NCBI GenBank assembly: GCA_017509065.1
Contig: JAFWQM010000187.1
Coordinates: forward strand, 1-39,034
Origin: Clostridia bacterium
Lineage (GTDB): Bacteria > Bacillota_A > Clostridia > Christensenellales > Aristaeellaceae
DNA length: 39,034 nucleotides
Reading direction: 5' to 3'
The translations under genes and the position numbers were made by a program. Below, piece by piece: positions 14,966-22,483 of the stretch; position 1 is the stretch's first letter; the number at the start of each line of letters is the position of its first letter. Below the pieces are notes generated by a model that ran no database searches, was not told where the DNA came from, and saw only the letters and a program-made list of their open reading frames with translations.

Positions 14966-16156
14966 ATGCAAAAGAATTACCATAAAACGCTGGTCGCCTG
15001 TTATCTTGGCTTTATCACGCAGGCGATCACCGCCAATTTCGCGCCGCTGCTGTTTCTGAAATTCCATACGGATTACGGCATTTCCCTGGGGAAAATCGCC
15101 CTGATTCCCACGGCGTTTTTCTTCACCCAGCTGCTGATCGACCTGTTCTGCGCGAAGTTTGTGGACGCCATCGGCTACCGCCGCAGCGTGGTGATTTCGG
15201 AAATCGCCAGCGGGCTGGGGCTGGCGGGGCTGGCCGTGCTGCCCGATCTGTTTCCCGACCCGTTTACGGGCATCATGCTGTGCGTGATCATTTACGCCGT
15301 CGGCAGCGGGCTGATCGAAGTGGTGGGCAGTCCCATCGTGGAAGCCTGCCCCTTTGAGCACAAGGACGCGGTGATGAGCATGCTCCATTCCTTTTACTGC
15401 TGGGGATCGGTGGGCGTGATCCTGCTGTCAACGCTGTTCTTTTCCGTGTTCGGCATTGAACACTGGAAGTGGCTGGCCTGCGTGTGGGCGCTGATTCCTC
15501 TTTACAATATCTATAATTTCGCCACCTGTCCCATCGAACGGCTGACTGCGGAAGGCGAGGGCATGACCATCGGCGAGCTGTTCAGAACGCGGGTTTTCTG
15601 GATCGCCATTGTGCTGATGGTCTGCGCCGGAGCGTCGGAGCTGTCCATGGCCCAGTGGGCCTCCGCCTATGCCGAAGCGGCGCTTGGCTTTGCCAAATCA
15701 GTGGGCGACCTGGCCGGGCCCTGTATGTTTGCCGTCACCATGGGCGTGTGCCGCGTGATTTACGGAAAGCACGGCACAAAAATGAACCTGAGCCGATTCA
15801 TGATCGGATCAGGCGTTCTGTGCCTGTGCTGTTATCTGGCAGCCTCCCTGTCCGGCAGTCCCGTTGTCGGCCTCATCGGCTGCGTCTGCTGTGGCTTCTC
15901 CGTGGGCATCATGTGGCCCGGCACCATCAGCATCATATCTCCCCGCCTGCCTCGGGGCGGCACGGCGCTGTTCGCCCTGCTGGCCATGGCGGGCGACCTG
16001 GGCGGCGCTTTCGGCCCCAGCCTGGTGGGCACGGTCACCCAGCGGCTGGGGGATAACCTGCAGTCCGGTATGCTGGCGGGCAGCGTGTTTCCCCTGGTGC
16101 TGGTCATTTCCGTGCTGTTGCTGGAAAGAAAAACAGCGGGAAAGGAAAAGAAGTAA
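14966..16156 (+). CDS. Major facilitator superfamily transporter, substrate unknown
   Basis: This is a 396-residue inner-membrane secondary transporter with about twelve hydrophobic segments. The family-like loop KFVDAIGYRRSVVISE lies between the second and third spans, and the second half repeats the pattern. The style resembles the FucP/sugar-porter-like group, as in YGISLGKIALIPTAFF and GFSVGIMWPGTISI. No substrate can be assigned. The ATG at 14966 has GAGGA six bases upstream; the ATG at 14960 is too close to it. The gene stands alone, convergent with the GTPase-nuclease gene (27-base gap). It is not next to the uronate genes, so a role in sugar-acid uptake would be guesswork. Confidence 0.88.
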   Translation: MQKNYHKTLVACYLGFITQAITANFAPLLFLKFHTDYGISLGKIALIPTAFFFTQLLIDLFCAKFVDAIGYRRSVVISEIASGLGLAGLAVLPDLFPDPFTGIMLCVIIYAVGSGLIEVVGSPIVEACPFEHKDAVMSMLHSFYCWGSVGVILLSTLFFSVFGIEHWKWLACVWALIPLYNIYNFATCPIERLTAEGEGMTIGELFRTRVFWIAIVLMVCAGASELSMAQWASAYAEAALGFAKSVGDLAGPCMFAVTMGVCRVIYGKHGTKMNLSRFMIGSGVLCLCCYLAASLSGSPVVGLIGCVCCGFSVGIMWPGTISIISPRLPRGGTALFALLAMAGDLGGAFGPSLVGTVTQRLGDNLQSGMLAGSVFPLVLVISVLLLERKTAGKEKK

Positions 16157-16183
16157 AGCGGCAGCGCTTCGCGGATTCCGGCA

Positions 16184-18850
16184 TCAGGCGTCAGAAGCAG
16201 GTTTTCCCGCCTGCGCTTCCTCCTGTTTCTTTTGACGCCAGGCTTGCTTGTAGGCGGTTTCCAGGGCAGGCGTGGCATGGATACGGTTATGCGCTTCCAG
16301 GAAGGCGGCGATGCTGCCCTGGACGGCCTCGACTTCCCGTTCGAATTCCCGGGCGGATACACGCAGCGCCTGGTTGCCCAGCACGATGGCCTGTTCCGGG
16401 CCGTCGGAGGTGGCCACGCGGATACGCGCCTGACCCTTGGCTTCGTAGGTGGTTTTCTCGATGTAGGCGTCGGCGGTCTGCGCTTCTTTCGTGTACACCA
16501 CAAAAATGTTGGCGTACTTTTCGACGGAACCGGCGCCGCCCTGCACCCGGTAAGCGTCAAAGACCAGAATCACGTCCTTACCGGTCATGCCGCTGTAATT
16601 GCACAGGATGTCCATGAGCTGCTGCCGGGCGGCTTCCAGGTTTTCCTTGCTTTGCTTTTTCAATTCATCCCAGGCGAAGATGATGTTGTAACCGTCCACC
16701 AGCAGGATTTCTTTTTGGATAAACTCGCCCGGTACAGCGGGAGCGGAAGTAGCGGCGCGGGCTTTCACGGTCTGAAAGAGCTGGCGGGACTTGACCGGCC
16801 CATACGTGCGCTCGAAAATGGCCATCAATTCCTCGTCCTCTTTCGCCGTGCCCTGATAAGTGGCGCGGACGGGCGCTTTCAGCGGCGCGGCTTCGGTTTG
16901 CTCTATTCTGTCTTTCAGGAGAGGCAGATGAGCCATGCTGTCCACCTGATCCCAGCGCACGTCGAAGCCCGCGCCGTGGGAACAGAAGATGGAATCCGGG
17001 GAGTTATACAGGTCGGCTTCGGGGTTGTAAGCCCGTTCGGCAATGACCTTTTCCGCGTCGGCGCAGGGCAGATAGGCGGAGAACTCCGCACTCATGTGCC
17101 CCCGACCCTTGGTGTAGATGCTCACCTGCTTGCCGTAGGAGGCGCACTTGGAGGCTGGGGCCAATGCCCGGAGTCGCTGCAGCCCGTTTTCCATGATCTC
17201 CGGCGCGTCGAACTCCCCGCCCATGGCGGTCAAATCGGTCATGGCACGGCCGATGTTCTCCTCGGGCAAAACCAATTCCAGATTCAGATAAGGCTCCAGA
17301 AGCTGGCACTGGGCTTTCATCAACCCCTGGCGAATAGCCCGGTAGGTAGCCTGGCGGAAGTCCCCGCCCTCAGTGTGCTTTAAGTGCGCCTTGCCAGCCA
17401 CCAGGGTGATTTTCATGTCCGTATTGGGGGAGCCGGTCAGCACACCCACATGGACTTTTTCTCTTAAATGGGTCAGAATAAGCCGCTGCCAGTTGACGGC
17501 CAGGTCATCCAGGGACACGGCGGTGCCGAACTGCATTCCGCTGCCCCGCTTGCCGGGGGTGAGCAGCAGGTGTACTTCCGCGTAATGCCGCAGGGGTTCA
17601 TAGTGCCCAACGCCCTCCACCGGGGCTAAGATGGTTTCCCGGTACAGCACGCTTTCGTCGGCGAAGTCGATCTCCATGCCGAAGCGGTCTTTGCACTGGC
17701 GCTTTAAAACCTCCAGATACACGTCGCCCATGGACTGGATGTGAATCTCCCGCTTCTGCTCGACGTACTCCACCCGCATGAGCGGTTCTTCCTCCTCCAG
17801 CGTGCGCAGGTAATTGAGCGCATGGTGGATGTCGGTGCCGTCCTGAATCACCAGGCGGCAGGAATAGCAGGGCTGGATGACCGCTTCCTTCCGGGCGGCT
17901 TCGATGCCCAGGCCGTCGCCGGGAGCGGTTTTGCTTAATCCCACCACGCAGCAGAGCTGGCCTGCCTCGGCGCTGGGCACGGGTGTATATTTCGCCCCGG
18001 AATAAAGCCGGATCTCCGCCGCCTTTTCTGCCCAGAGCGTTTCGCCGCTGTCGTCCTTGACGGACAAAAGGTCGCGGACTTTCAGTTCTCCGCCGGTGAT
18101 TTTCATGAAGGTGAGCCGCGCCCCCTGGCTGTCCCGGGCGATTTTATACACCCTGGCCCCGAAAGCATCGGGGTATTTTGTTTCCGGGTCGAAGGCAGCC
18201 AGGGCGTCCAATAACTCCATGATGCCCTCGTTTCTCAGCGCCGAGCCGAAATAGCAGGGGAACAGCCGCCGGGAGCGGATCAACTGCTGAATCCGGTAGT
18301 CCGGAACAGAACCTTCCTTCAAATAATAATCCAGTGCCGTTTCGTCGCACAGGGCGATTTTCTCGTCGTCGCGATGGGTGAAGTCCACAATATTCTCCGA
18401 TAATTCCGCCTGTAAATGCTTGACCAGCGCTTCCGGCTCGCCGTCGTACCGGTCCATTTTATTGACGAAGAAGAACACGGGAATCTGAAACTGCTCCAAT
18501 AGCTTCCAGATGGTGCGGGTGTGGGGCTGCACGCCATCCGCCGCGCTGATCACCAGCACGCAGGCGTCCAGCACGCCCATGACGCGCTCGGTCTCCCCGG
18601 AAAAATCCGTGTGGCCGGGGGTGTCCATGAGCGTGAGGGTTTTCCGGTTATAGGTCAGGATGGCCTGCTTGGAAAAGATGGTGATGCCGCGCTCCTTCTC
18701 CATCCGCTCGGTGTCCAGGAAAGCGTCGCCGTGGTCGACCCGGCCCTGCTTCCGCACCGCGCCGGACAAAAACAGCATGGATTCTGACAGCGTGGTTTTC
18801 CCTGCGTCCACGTGCGCCGCCAGCCCGATCACGCATCCCTTCCCTGCCAT
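16184..18850 (-). CDS. Tet(M)-like translational GTPase fused to a YacP/Rae1-like NYN ribonuclease domain
   Basis: This is an 888-residue protein. Residues 1 to about 680 are an EF-G-like translational GTPase of the Tet(M)/Tet(O) branch. It has G1 AHVDAGKTT (12-20), G2 RGIT (54-57), G3 DTPGH (76-80), G4 NKMD (130-133), and EF-G domain II to V regions including LMKAQCQLLEPYLNLELVLP and KGRGHMSAEFSAYLP, as in ribosome-protection proteins. Residues 713 to about 870 are an NYN/PIN-fold domain of the YacP type with its acidic residues in place: Asp719 (LLVDGYNIIF), Asp765 (VFDAY), Asp794 (ADAYIEK) and Asp816 (TSDG). In Bacillus, YacP (Rae1) cuts mRNA in the ribosomal A site. I infer a ribosome-directed GTPase that delivers a nuclease, not a tetracycline-resistance gene. 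The ATG at 18850 follows AGGGGGAAG. It is monocistronic with its own promoter. Confidence 0.9.
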   Translation of the reverse strand: MAGKGCVIGLAAHVDAGKTTLSESMLFLSGAVRKQGRVDHGDAFLDTERMEKERGITIFSKQAILTYNRKTLTLMDTPGHTDFSGETERVMGVLDACVLVISAADGVQPHTRTIWKLLEQFQIPVFFFVNKMDRYDGEPEALVKHLQAELSENIVDFTHRDDEKIALCDETALDYYLKEGSVPDYRIQQLIRSRRLFPCYFGSALRNEGIMELLDALAAFDPETKYPDAFGARVYKIARDSQGARLTFMKITGGELKVRDLLSVKDDSGETLWAEKAAEIRLYSGAKYTPVPSAEAGQLCCVVGLSKTAPGDGLGIEAARKEAVIQPCYSCRLVIQDGTDIHHALNYLRTLEEEEPLMRVEYVEQKREIHIQSMGDVYLEVLKRQCKDRFGMEIDFADESVLYRETILAPVEGVGHYEPLRHYAEVHLLLTPGKRGSGMQFGTAVSLDDLAVNWQRLILTHLREKVHVGVLTGSPNTDMKITLVAGKAHLKHTEGGDFRQATYRAIRQGLMKAQCQLLEPYLNLELVLPEENIGRAMTDLTAMGGEFDAPEIMENGLQRLRALAPASKCASYGKQVSIYTKGRGHMSAEFSAYLPCADAEKVIAERAYNPEADLYNSPDSIFCSHGAGFDVRWDQVDSMAHLPLLKDRIEQTEAAPLKAPVRATYQGTAKEDEELMAIFERTYGPVKSRQLFQTVKARAATSAPAVPGEFIQKEILLVDGYNIIFAWDELKKQSKENLEAARQQLMDILCNYSGMTGKDVILVFDAYRVQGGAGSVEKYANIFVVYTKEAQTADAYIEKTTYEAKGQARIRVATSDGPEQAIVLGNQALRVSAREFEREVEAVQGSIAAFLEAHNRIHATPALETAYKQAWRQKKQEEAQAGKPASDA

Positions 18851-18881
18851 GGCCGCTTCCCCCTTTTTTGTTCATGGAAGT

Positions 18882-18930
18882 ATTATAGCAAAAAAGCCCG
18901 AATCGGGCAACAGAAAAGCCGATTCGGGCG
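18882..18930 (-). terminator. Terminator of the YbjN operon overlapping the GTPase-nuclease promoter
   Basis: Minus strand: GCCCGAATCGG (18919-18929) can pair with CCGATTCGGGC (18896-18906), followed by TTTTTT (18890-18895). Shorter local hairpins in each arm are alternatives. Six bases on is TATAAT (18882-18887), the likely -10 for the GTPase gene. Its -35 (TTGCCC, 18905-18910) would lie within the terminator stem. Confidence 0.65.
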
Positions 18931-18967
18931 AGAGAAAAGAAAGAGGCAATGCATGCGTTGTTCCGGG

Positions 18968-19387
18968 TTACGCCCAGATTTCATGCATGAATTTGGCATA
19001 CGTGCCGTCGATGATCTGCGAGGTGCGGAGCATCAGCTCCATGGCCACCTCGCCGGCGTTTTCATTGGTGACAATGGCGTCGGCCTGGATGTTCATCCAG
19101 GAGTCATCGTCGATGAAAAACTTCGTCCAGCGGTAGTCCTTATTGACCGTGTTCATGAGGTCCATGATCTGCAGCTTCTTATCGATGGGCACGGCGAACA
19201 GCCGGAACACCCGCATGACGAAGGAACGGCCGCTCTTGTCGAAAAAGAAATTGAAATCCACCGTGGTGAGCTTGCAATTCACGCCGCAGCACACGCGGTC
19301 GTTTCCGTTTTCAAGTTCCTGGAGGTCCTTGTATTTCCATTCGTTCTTTTTCAGGGTTTCCAGGAAATCCGTGGTCGTTTGCAGCAT
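18968..19387 (-). CDS. YbjN domain protein
   Basis: This is a 139-residue cytoplasmic protein of the YbjN family, whose fold resembles type III secretion chaperones; its molecular role is unclear. Visible features are FFFDKSGRSFVMRVFRLFAV, then KKLQIMDLMNTVNKDYRWTK and FFIDDDSWMNIQADAIV, and an end rich in helices that fits the family pattern. The ATG at 19387 follows AAAGGAG. It sits 15 bases after the ADP-ribosylglycohydrolase stop and ends just before a terminator, so the two form an operon. No function beyond the family name should be assumed. Confidence 0.75.
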   Translation of the reverse strand: MLQTTTDFLETLKKNEWKYKDLQELENGNDRVCCGVNCKLTTVDFNFFFDKSGRSFVMRVFRLFAVPIDKKLQIMDLMNTVNKDYRWTKFFIDDDSWMNIQADAIVTNENAGEVAMELMLRTSQIIDGTYAKFMHEIWA

Positions 19388-19402
19388 GGGGTTCAGCTCC
19401 TT

Positions 19403-20212
19403 TCATCGTGTAATGGGGGGATACTTGTTTTCAAATTCCGTGAGCAGGGTTTTCTGATGATTGTCCAGGAATTGCAGCGCTTTGCTTCGGATTTCGTCCG
19501 GCACGCCCCAGTACGCTTCCGCGGCGCCCCCGGCAATGGCTGCGATGGTGTCGCTGTCGCCGCCGATGGAAATAGCGTTGCGGATGGCGTCCTCATAGGA
19601 TGTGGACTCAAAGAAGGCTTCCAGCGCCTGCGGCACGCTGCCCTGACAGGTCTCGTCAAACCTGTAGGCGGGGCGAATCTGGTCGAGCGTAAAGTTGATA
19701 GAGTAATAGTTTGCGGTGATATGGGCTTTGATTTCGTCCATGCCCGCCCCGGACTTCGCCAGGAAAATCGCCGCCGCTGTGGCTTTGGCTCCCTTAATGC
19801 CCTCGGGATGGTTGTGGGTCACTTCTGCTGTGACGCGGGCCATGGCCACGGCTTCCTCCAGCGTTTCCGCGGCAAAGCCGCAGGGGCTTACCCGCATGGC
19901 GCTGCCGTTTCCATAGCTGTTGTAGGGGCCGGGATTGGGCGTGTATTTTCCCTTTTTCAGCCATTGGCGGAACCGCCCGCCATAACCGGCAAAGGGATAA
20001 CGATTGCCCAGCTGAACCATATTGGCGATGGTCTGCCTGGACAGCGTTTCCAAATTTCCTTCCGCTTCCAGAATGGATTTGGCGATCGCCAGCGTCATGA
20101 TGGAATCATCCGTGGGTTCGCAGTTAGGGGAGAAAAAAGGGAACAGCTTGGTCTTGATGTTTCTGAATTCATAAACAGAGCCGACAATGTCTCCGATAAT
20201 GGCGCCGATCAT
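19403..20212 (-). CDS. ADP-ribosylglycohydrolase family protein
   Basis: This is a 269-residue DraG/ARH-fold hydrolase that removes ADP-ribose from proteins or small molecules using two Mg ions. The metal motifs are present: GDIVGS at the N-terminus, TDDSIM (34-39), NGSAMR, THNHPEG and the late GGDSDTIAAIAGG. The ATG at 20212 follows AAAGGAGG and gives the family start MIGAIIGDIVGSVYEF, so the upstream extension is rejected. An extended -10 (TGTTATGAT, 20275-20283) lies upstream. No ADP-ribosyltransferase is in the window, so the substrate is unknown. It is the first gene of an operon with the YbjN gene. Confidence 0.93.
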   Translation of the reverse strand: MIGAIIGDIVGSVYEFRNIKTKLFPFFSPNCEPTDDSIMTLAIAKSILEAEGNLETLSRQTIANMVQLGNRYPFAGYGGRFRQWLKKGKYTPNPGPYNSYGNGSAMRVSPCGFAAETLEEAVAMARVTAEVTHNHPEGIKGAKATAAAIFLAKSGAGMDEIKAHITANYYSINFTLDQIRPAYRFDETCQGSVPQALEAFFESTSYEDAIRNAISIGGDSDTIAAIAGGAAEAYWGVPDEIRSKALQFLDNHQKTLLTEFENKYPPITR

Positions 20213-20274
20213 ACGGTCAGCCTCCTTTCCGGTTCGTTTGGTTTCGCGCATCGCCGCTTGCGATGTACATGCAT

Positions 20275-20283
20275 ATCATAACA
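20275..20283 (-). promoter_or_regulatory. Possible extended -10 promoter for the ADP-ribosylglycohydrolase operon
   Basis: Minus strand TGTTATGAT, an extended -10 (TGn plus TATGAT), with no good -35. It lies about 63 bases upstream of the start. Apart from this, the 20213-20636 gap holds the repeat at 20438-20488, the promoter at 20565-20594 and nothing else recognised. Confidence 0.4.
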
Positions 20284-20437
20284 GATCGGGAATCAGAATG
20301 TGTCTCCCGCAAGGCGACATTTTTATCGCCCTTATAGTATACATGATAATGGGCTACGCTGTCCATATGGTTTTTTAGCCTGTTAGTTGAAAAACGGCGG
20401 TTATCATTCAGGTATCGAAGTGAGTTACAGGAGGTTA

Positions 20438-20488
20438 CGCTGGGGCTGTTCGCCCCAAACCCCAGCCAGGGGCCGCGGAGGCCCCAGC
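20438..20488. repeat. GC-rich double-hairpin repeat, copy 1
   Basis: There are two adjacent stem-loops: TGGGGC-TGTTC-GCCCCA (20441-20457) and GGGGCC-GCGGA-GGCCCC (20469-20485). The first 20 bases are identical to a second copy at 38761. This type of double-hairpin intergenic repeat is familiar in Clostridia. Confidence 0.7.
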
Positions 20489-20564
20489 ATTCCCTTTGTT
20501 GGATTGTTTATAACTGGCTGGTAGCAAGCGGCGTATATTTTTTGTAGTATCAGGAAGCGAGCCC

Positions 20565-20594
20565 TTGCAATCTGACATGGTTTCATTGTATACT
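20565..20594 (+). promoter_or_regulatory. Promoter for the SH3-phosphodiester glycosidase gene
   Basis: Plus strand: -35 TTGCAA (20565-20570), an 18-base spacer and -10 TATACT (20589-20594), about 43 bases before the GTG start. Confidence 0.65.
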
Positions 20595-20636
20595 AACGGT
20601 GTATTTTCAAGTATCAGAAATCAATCGGAGGACACT

Positions 20637-21770
20637 GTGAAAAAACGTGTGATTGCCTGGCTAGCTGTTTTATTGATTGTGATGGCCGCGCTGCCGCAGG
20701 CTTTTGGCGCTTCGAACACCGCCGTCACGCTGACCAGCCTGAAACTGCGCAAGGAGCCAAGCGCCACCGCCAAGGTGCTGGATACCTATAAAAAAGGCAC
20801 CGAAGTGACGGTGCTGGAAATAGACGGCGAATGGTGCAAGGTCCGCGTGGGGAACCGTACAGGCTACATGATGGCGGAATACCTGGACATACCGGATGAC
20901 CTGGAAATCCCCGAAAAGGAAGATATTGCCCTGACCGCGCCGGGCAGGAGCGATTTTCAGCCCGAGCCGGGAGAGAGCCTGTGCGACACCTCTTATCTGC
21001 TGGATGAGGGGCAGGAGCCGGTCATCACGAATTCTTCCTACCAGAGCGAAAACGTGTACATCGACATTACCCTGAATCGCGTGTACAACACCGATGTGTA
21101 CGTGGCGGACATCCGCATCCGCTCGCTGGACAGCTTCCGGCGCGGGCTGGCGAACAAATGGAAGAACGGCACGGCGAAAATCAGCAAGATCGCCGAGAAC
21201 CACGGCGCGATTCTGGCCATGACCAGCGACAGCGCCGAGAATCTGGATATGGGCTGGGTGATCATGAACGGAGAACCCCTGCGCCGGACAAAGAACCGCA
21301 AGCGGGATCTATGCGTGCTGTATACCAACGGGGAAATGGCGGTGATCCCCGCCGCCGAGCTTAAGCATGAGGAAATCGCCGCGCTGGCCGAGGCGGGGGA
21401 GATCTGGCAGACGTTCCTGTTCGGCCCCTCACTGCTGGACAAGGACGGCCATGCTTTTTCTGAAATCAAATCCAGCATCGGCATCCAGAATCCCCGTTCC
21501 GTGATCGGCTATTACGAGCCGGGACACTACTGCTTTGTGCAGGTGGACGGGCGGAGAACGCCCAGCCAGGCGGAGCCGGGCAAGAAAAACAAAGGCATGA
21601 CGCTGACCGAGCTTTCCCAGTTCATGGAAAGCCTGGGCTGCAAAGCGGCGTATAACCTGGACGGCGGCCAGAGTTCAGTCATGTTCTTCAACGGAAAAAT
21701 CCATTCCACGCCCCAGAACGGCAGCCGCCGCCTGGGCGACGTGGTGATGATCGCCGAGCCGCAGAAGTGA
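20637..21770 (+). CDS. Secreted SH3b-phosphodiester glycosidase (NAGPA domain) protein
   Basis: This is a 377-residue exported protein. The start is a GTG at 20637, with GGAGG six bases upstream, opening a signal peptide (MKKRVIAWLAVLLIVMAALP). A bacterial SH3 domain follows (about 28-88), then a phosphodiester glycosidase/NAGPA-type catalytic domain (about 140-375). The latter has the typical late motif AAYNLDGGQSSVMFFNGK and the ending RRLGDVVMIAE. Family members cleave N-acetylglucosamine 1-phosphodiesters and, in bacteria, probably modify wall or surface glycans; the exact substrate is unknown. The SH3 sequence is strikingly like the first SH3 of the deacetylase at 2710-4518. The upstream in-frame ATG at 20565 overlaps the promoter and is rejected. 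Confidence 0.9.
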   Translation: MKKRVIAWLAVLLIVMAALPQAFGASNTAVTLTSLKLRKEPSATAKVLDTYKKGTEVTVLEIDGEWCKVRVGNRTGYMMAEYLDIPDDLEIPEKEDIALTAPGRSDFQPEPGESLCDTSYLLDEGQEPVITNSSYQSENVYIDITLNRVYNTDVYVADIRIRSLDSFRRGLANKWKNGTAKISKIAENHGAILAMTSDSAENLDMGWVIMNGEPLRRTKNRKRDLCVLYTNGEMAVIPAAELKHEEIAALAEAGEIWQTFLFGPSLLDKDGHAFSEIKSSIGIQNPRSVIGYYEPGHYCFVQVDGRRTPSQAEPGKKNKGMTLTELSQFMESLGCKAAYNLDGGQSSVMFFNGKIHSTPQNGSRRLGDVVMIAEPQK

Positions 21771-21943
21771 GCGCTTTTCTGTGCGCGAAAGACGCGCTGT
21801 CATCTTCCCGGATGGCGGCGCTTTTGTGCAAATGAAACTGATTCTGAAAAAGTTTTTTCATTATCAAGCCTTTTTTGCAGGAATTTTGATTTCTCTCAAA
21901 GAAATATATAAATTGGATTTTTATGGGCTTTGGAGAACGGACG

Positions 21944-22483
21944 ATGAAGATTCAGCCTCCCCGGCACGCGCCGGATTCCGAACAGAAATTCATGGTGCTG
22001 TACTGCCTGGCGCGTCTGGGGCCGTGCACTGAATTGCAGCTGCTTCAATTTCTGGTTGAAAATGATCTGCTGAATTATTTTGAAATGATGTTCGCCCTCA
22101 ATGATCTGTGCAGCGGCGGGCAGGCCGCGAGAACAAAAAAGAATACTGGCTTTCTGTATGAGGCGACGGACGCGGGCAGGGAAGCGCTGGAACTGTTCGG
22201 CGGAAGAGTGCCGATGAGCCTGAAAACGCTTATATCAGATACGGAAACGGAATGGAAACAGCGCTTCCGCGAAGAAACGCAGTATCGGCAGCAAATCGAA
22301 CAGACCGGCCGCGGGGATTATGACCTGACACTCAGGATCGTGGAACAGGAAATGGACATGATGCGTCTGAGCCTGACGCTGCCCACGCGGGAGTTGGCTG
22401 ACCGGCTGGCGAAACAGTGGCCGGAAAAAGCCGGAAAGATATACGAAACAGTGATCCGAATCCTGTCGGAGGACAAAGCATGA
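21944..22483 (+). CDS. DUF4364 family protein, winged-helix-like
   Basis: This is a 179-residue protein of the DUF4364 family, common in Clostridia and thought to have a winged-helix N-terminus. The first part (FMVLYCLARLGPCTELQLLQ, then FEMMFALNDLCSGGQAARTK) reads like a PadR/winged-helix fold. The second part is the DUF4364 tail with DYDLTLRIVEQEMDMMRLSL. The ATG at 21944 has GGAG eight bases upstream. Its stop overlaps the ispDF start (ATGA), so translation is coupled. A DNA-binding role is inferred from the fold only; the target is unknown. The gap before it (21771-21943) holds no clear terminator. Confidence 0.85.
   Translation: MKIQPPRHAPDSEQKFMVLYCLARLGPCTELQLLQFLVENDLLNYFEMMFALNDLCSGGQAARTKKNTGFLYEATDAGREALELFGGRVPMSLKTLISDTETEWKQRFREETQYRQQIEQTGRGDYDLTLRIVEQEMDMMRLSLTLPTRELADRLAKQWPEKAGKIYETVIRILSEDKA

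Noticed and set aside
16184..18850. Tetracycline resistance gene
   Set aside because: The GTPase half resembles Tet(M), but the protein is longer, carries a nuclease domain, lacks mobile-element context and has its own divergent domain IV and V sequence. A resistance role is not supported.
20187..20378. Short plus-strand open frame across the ADP-ribosylglycohydrolase promoter region
   Set aside because: It overlaps the start of a well-supported gene, lacks a ribosome site and has no family-like sequence.
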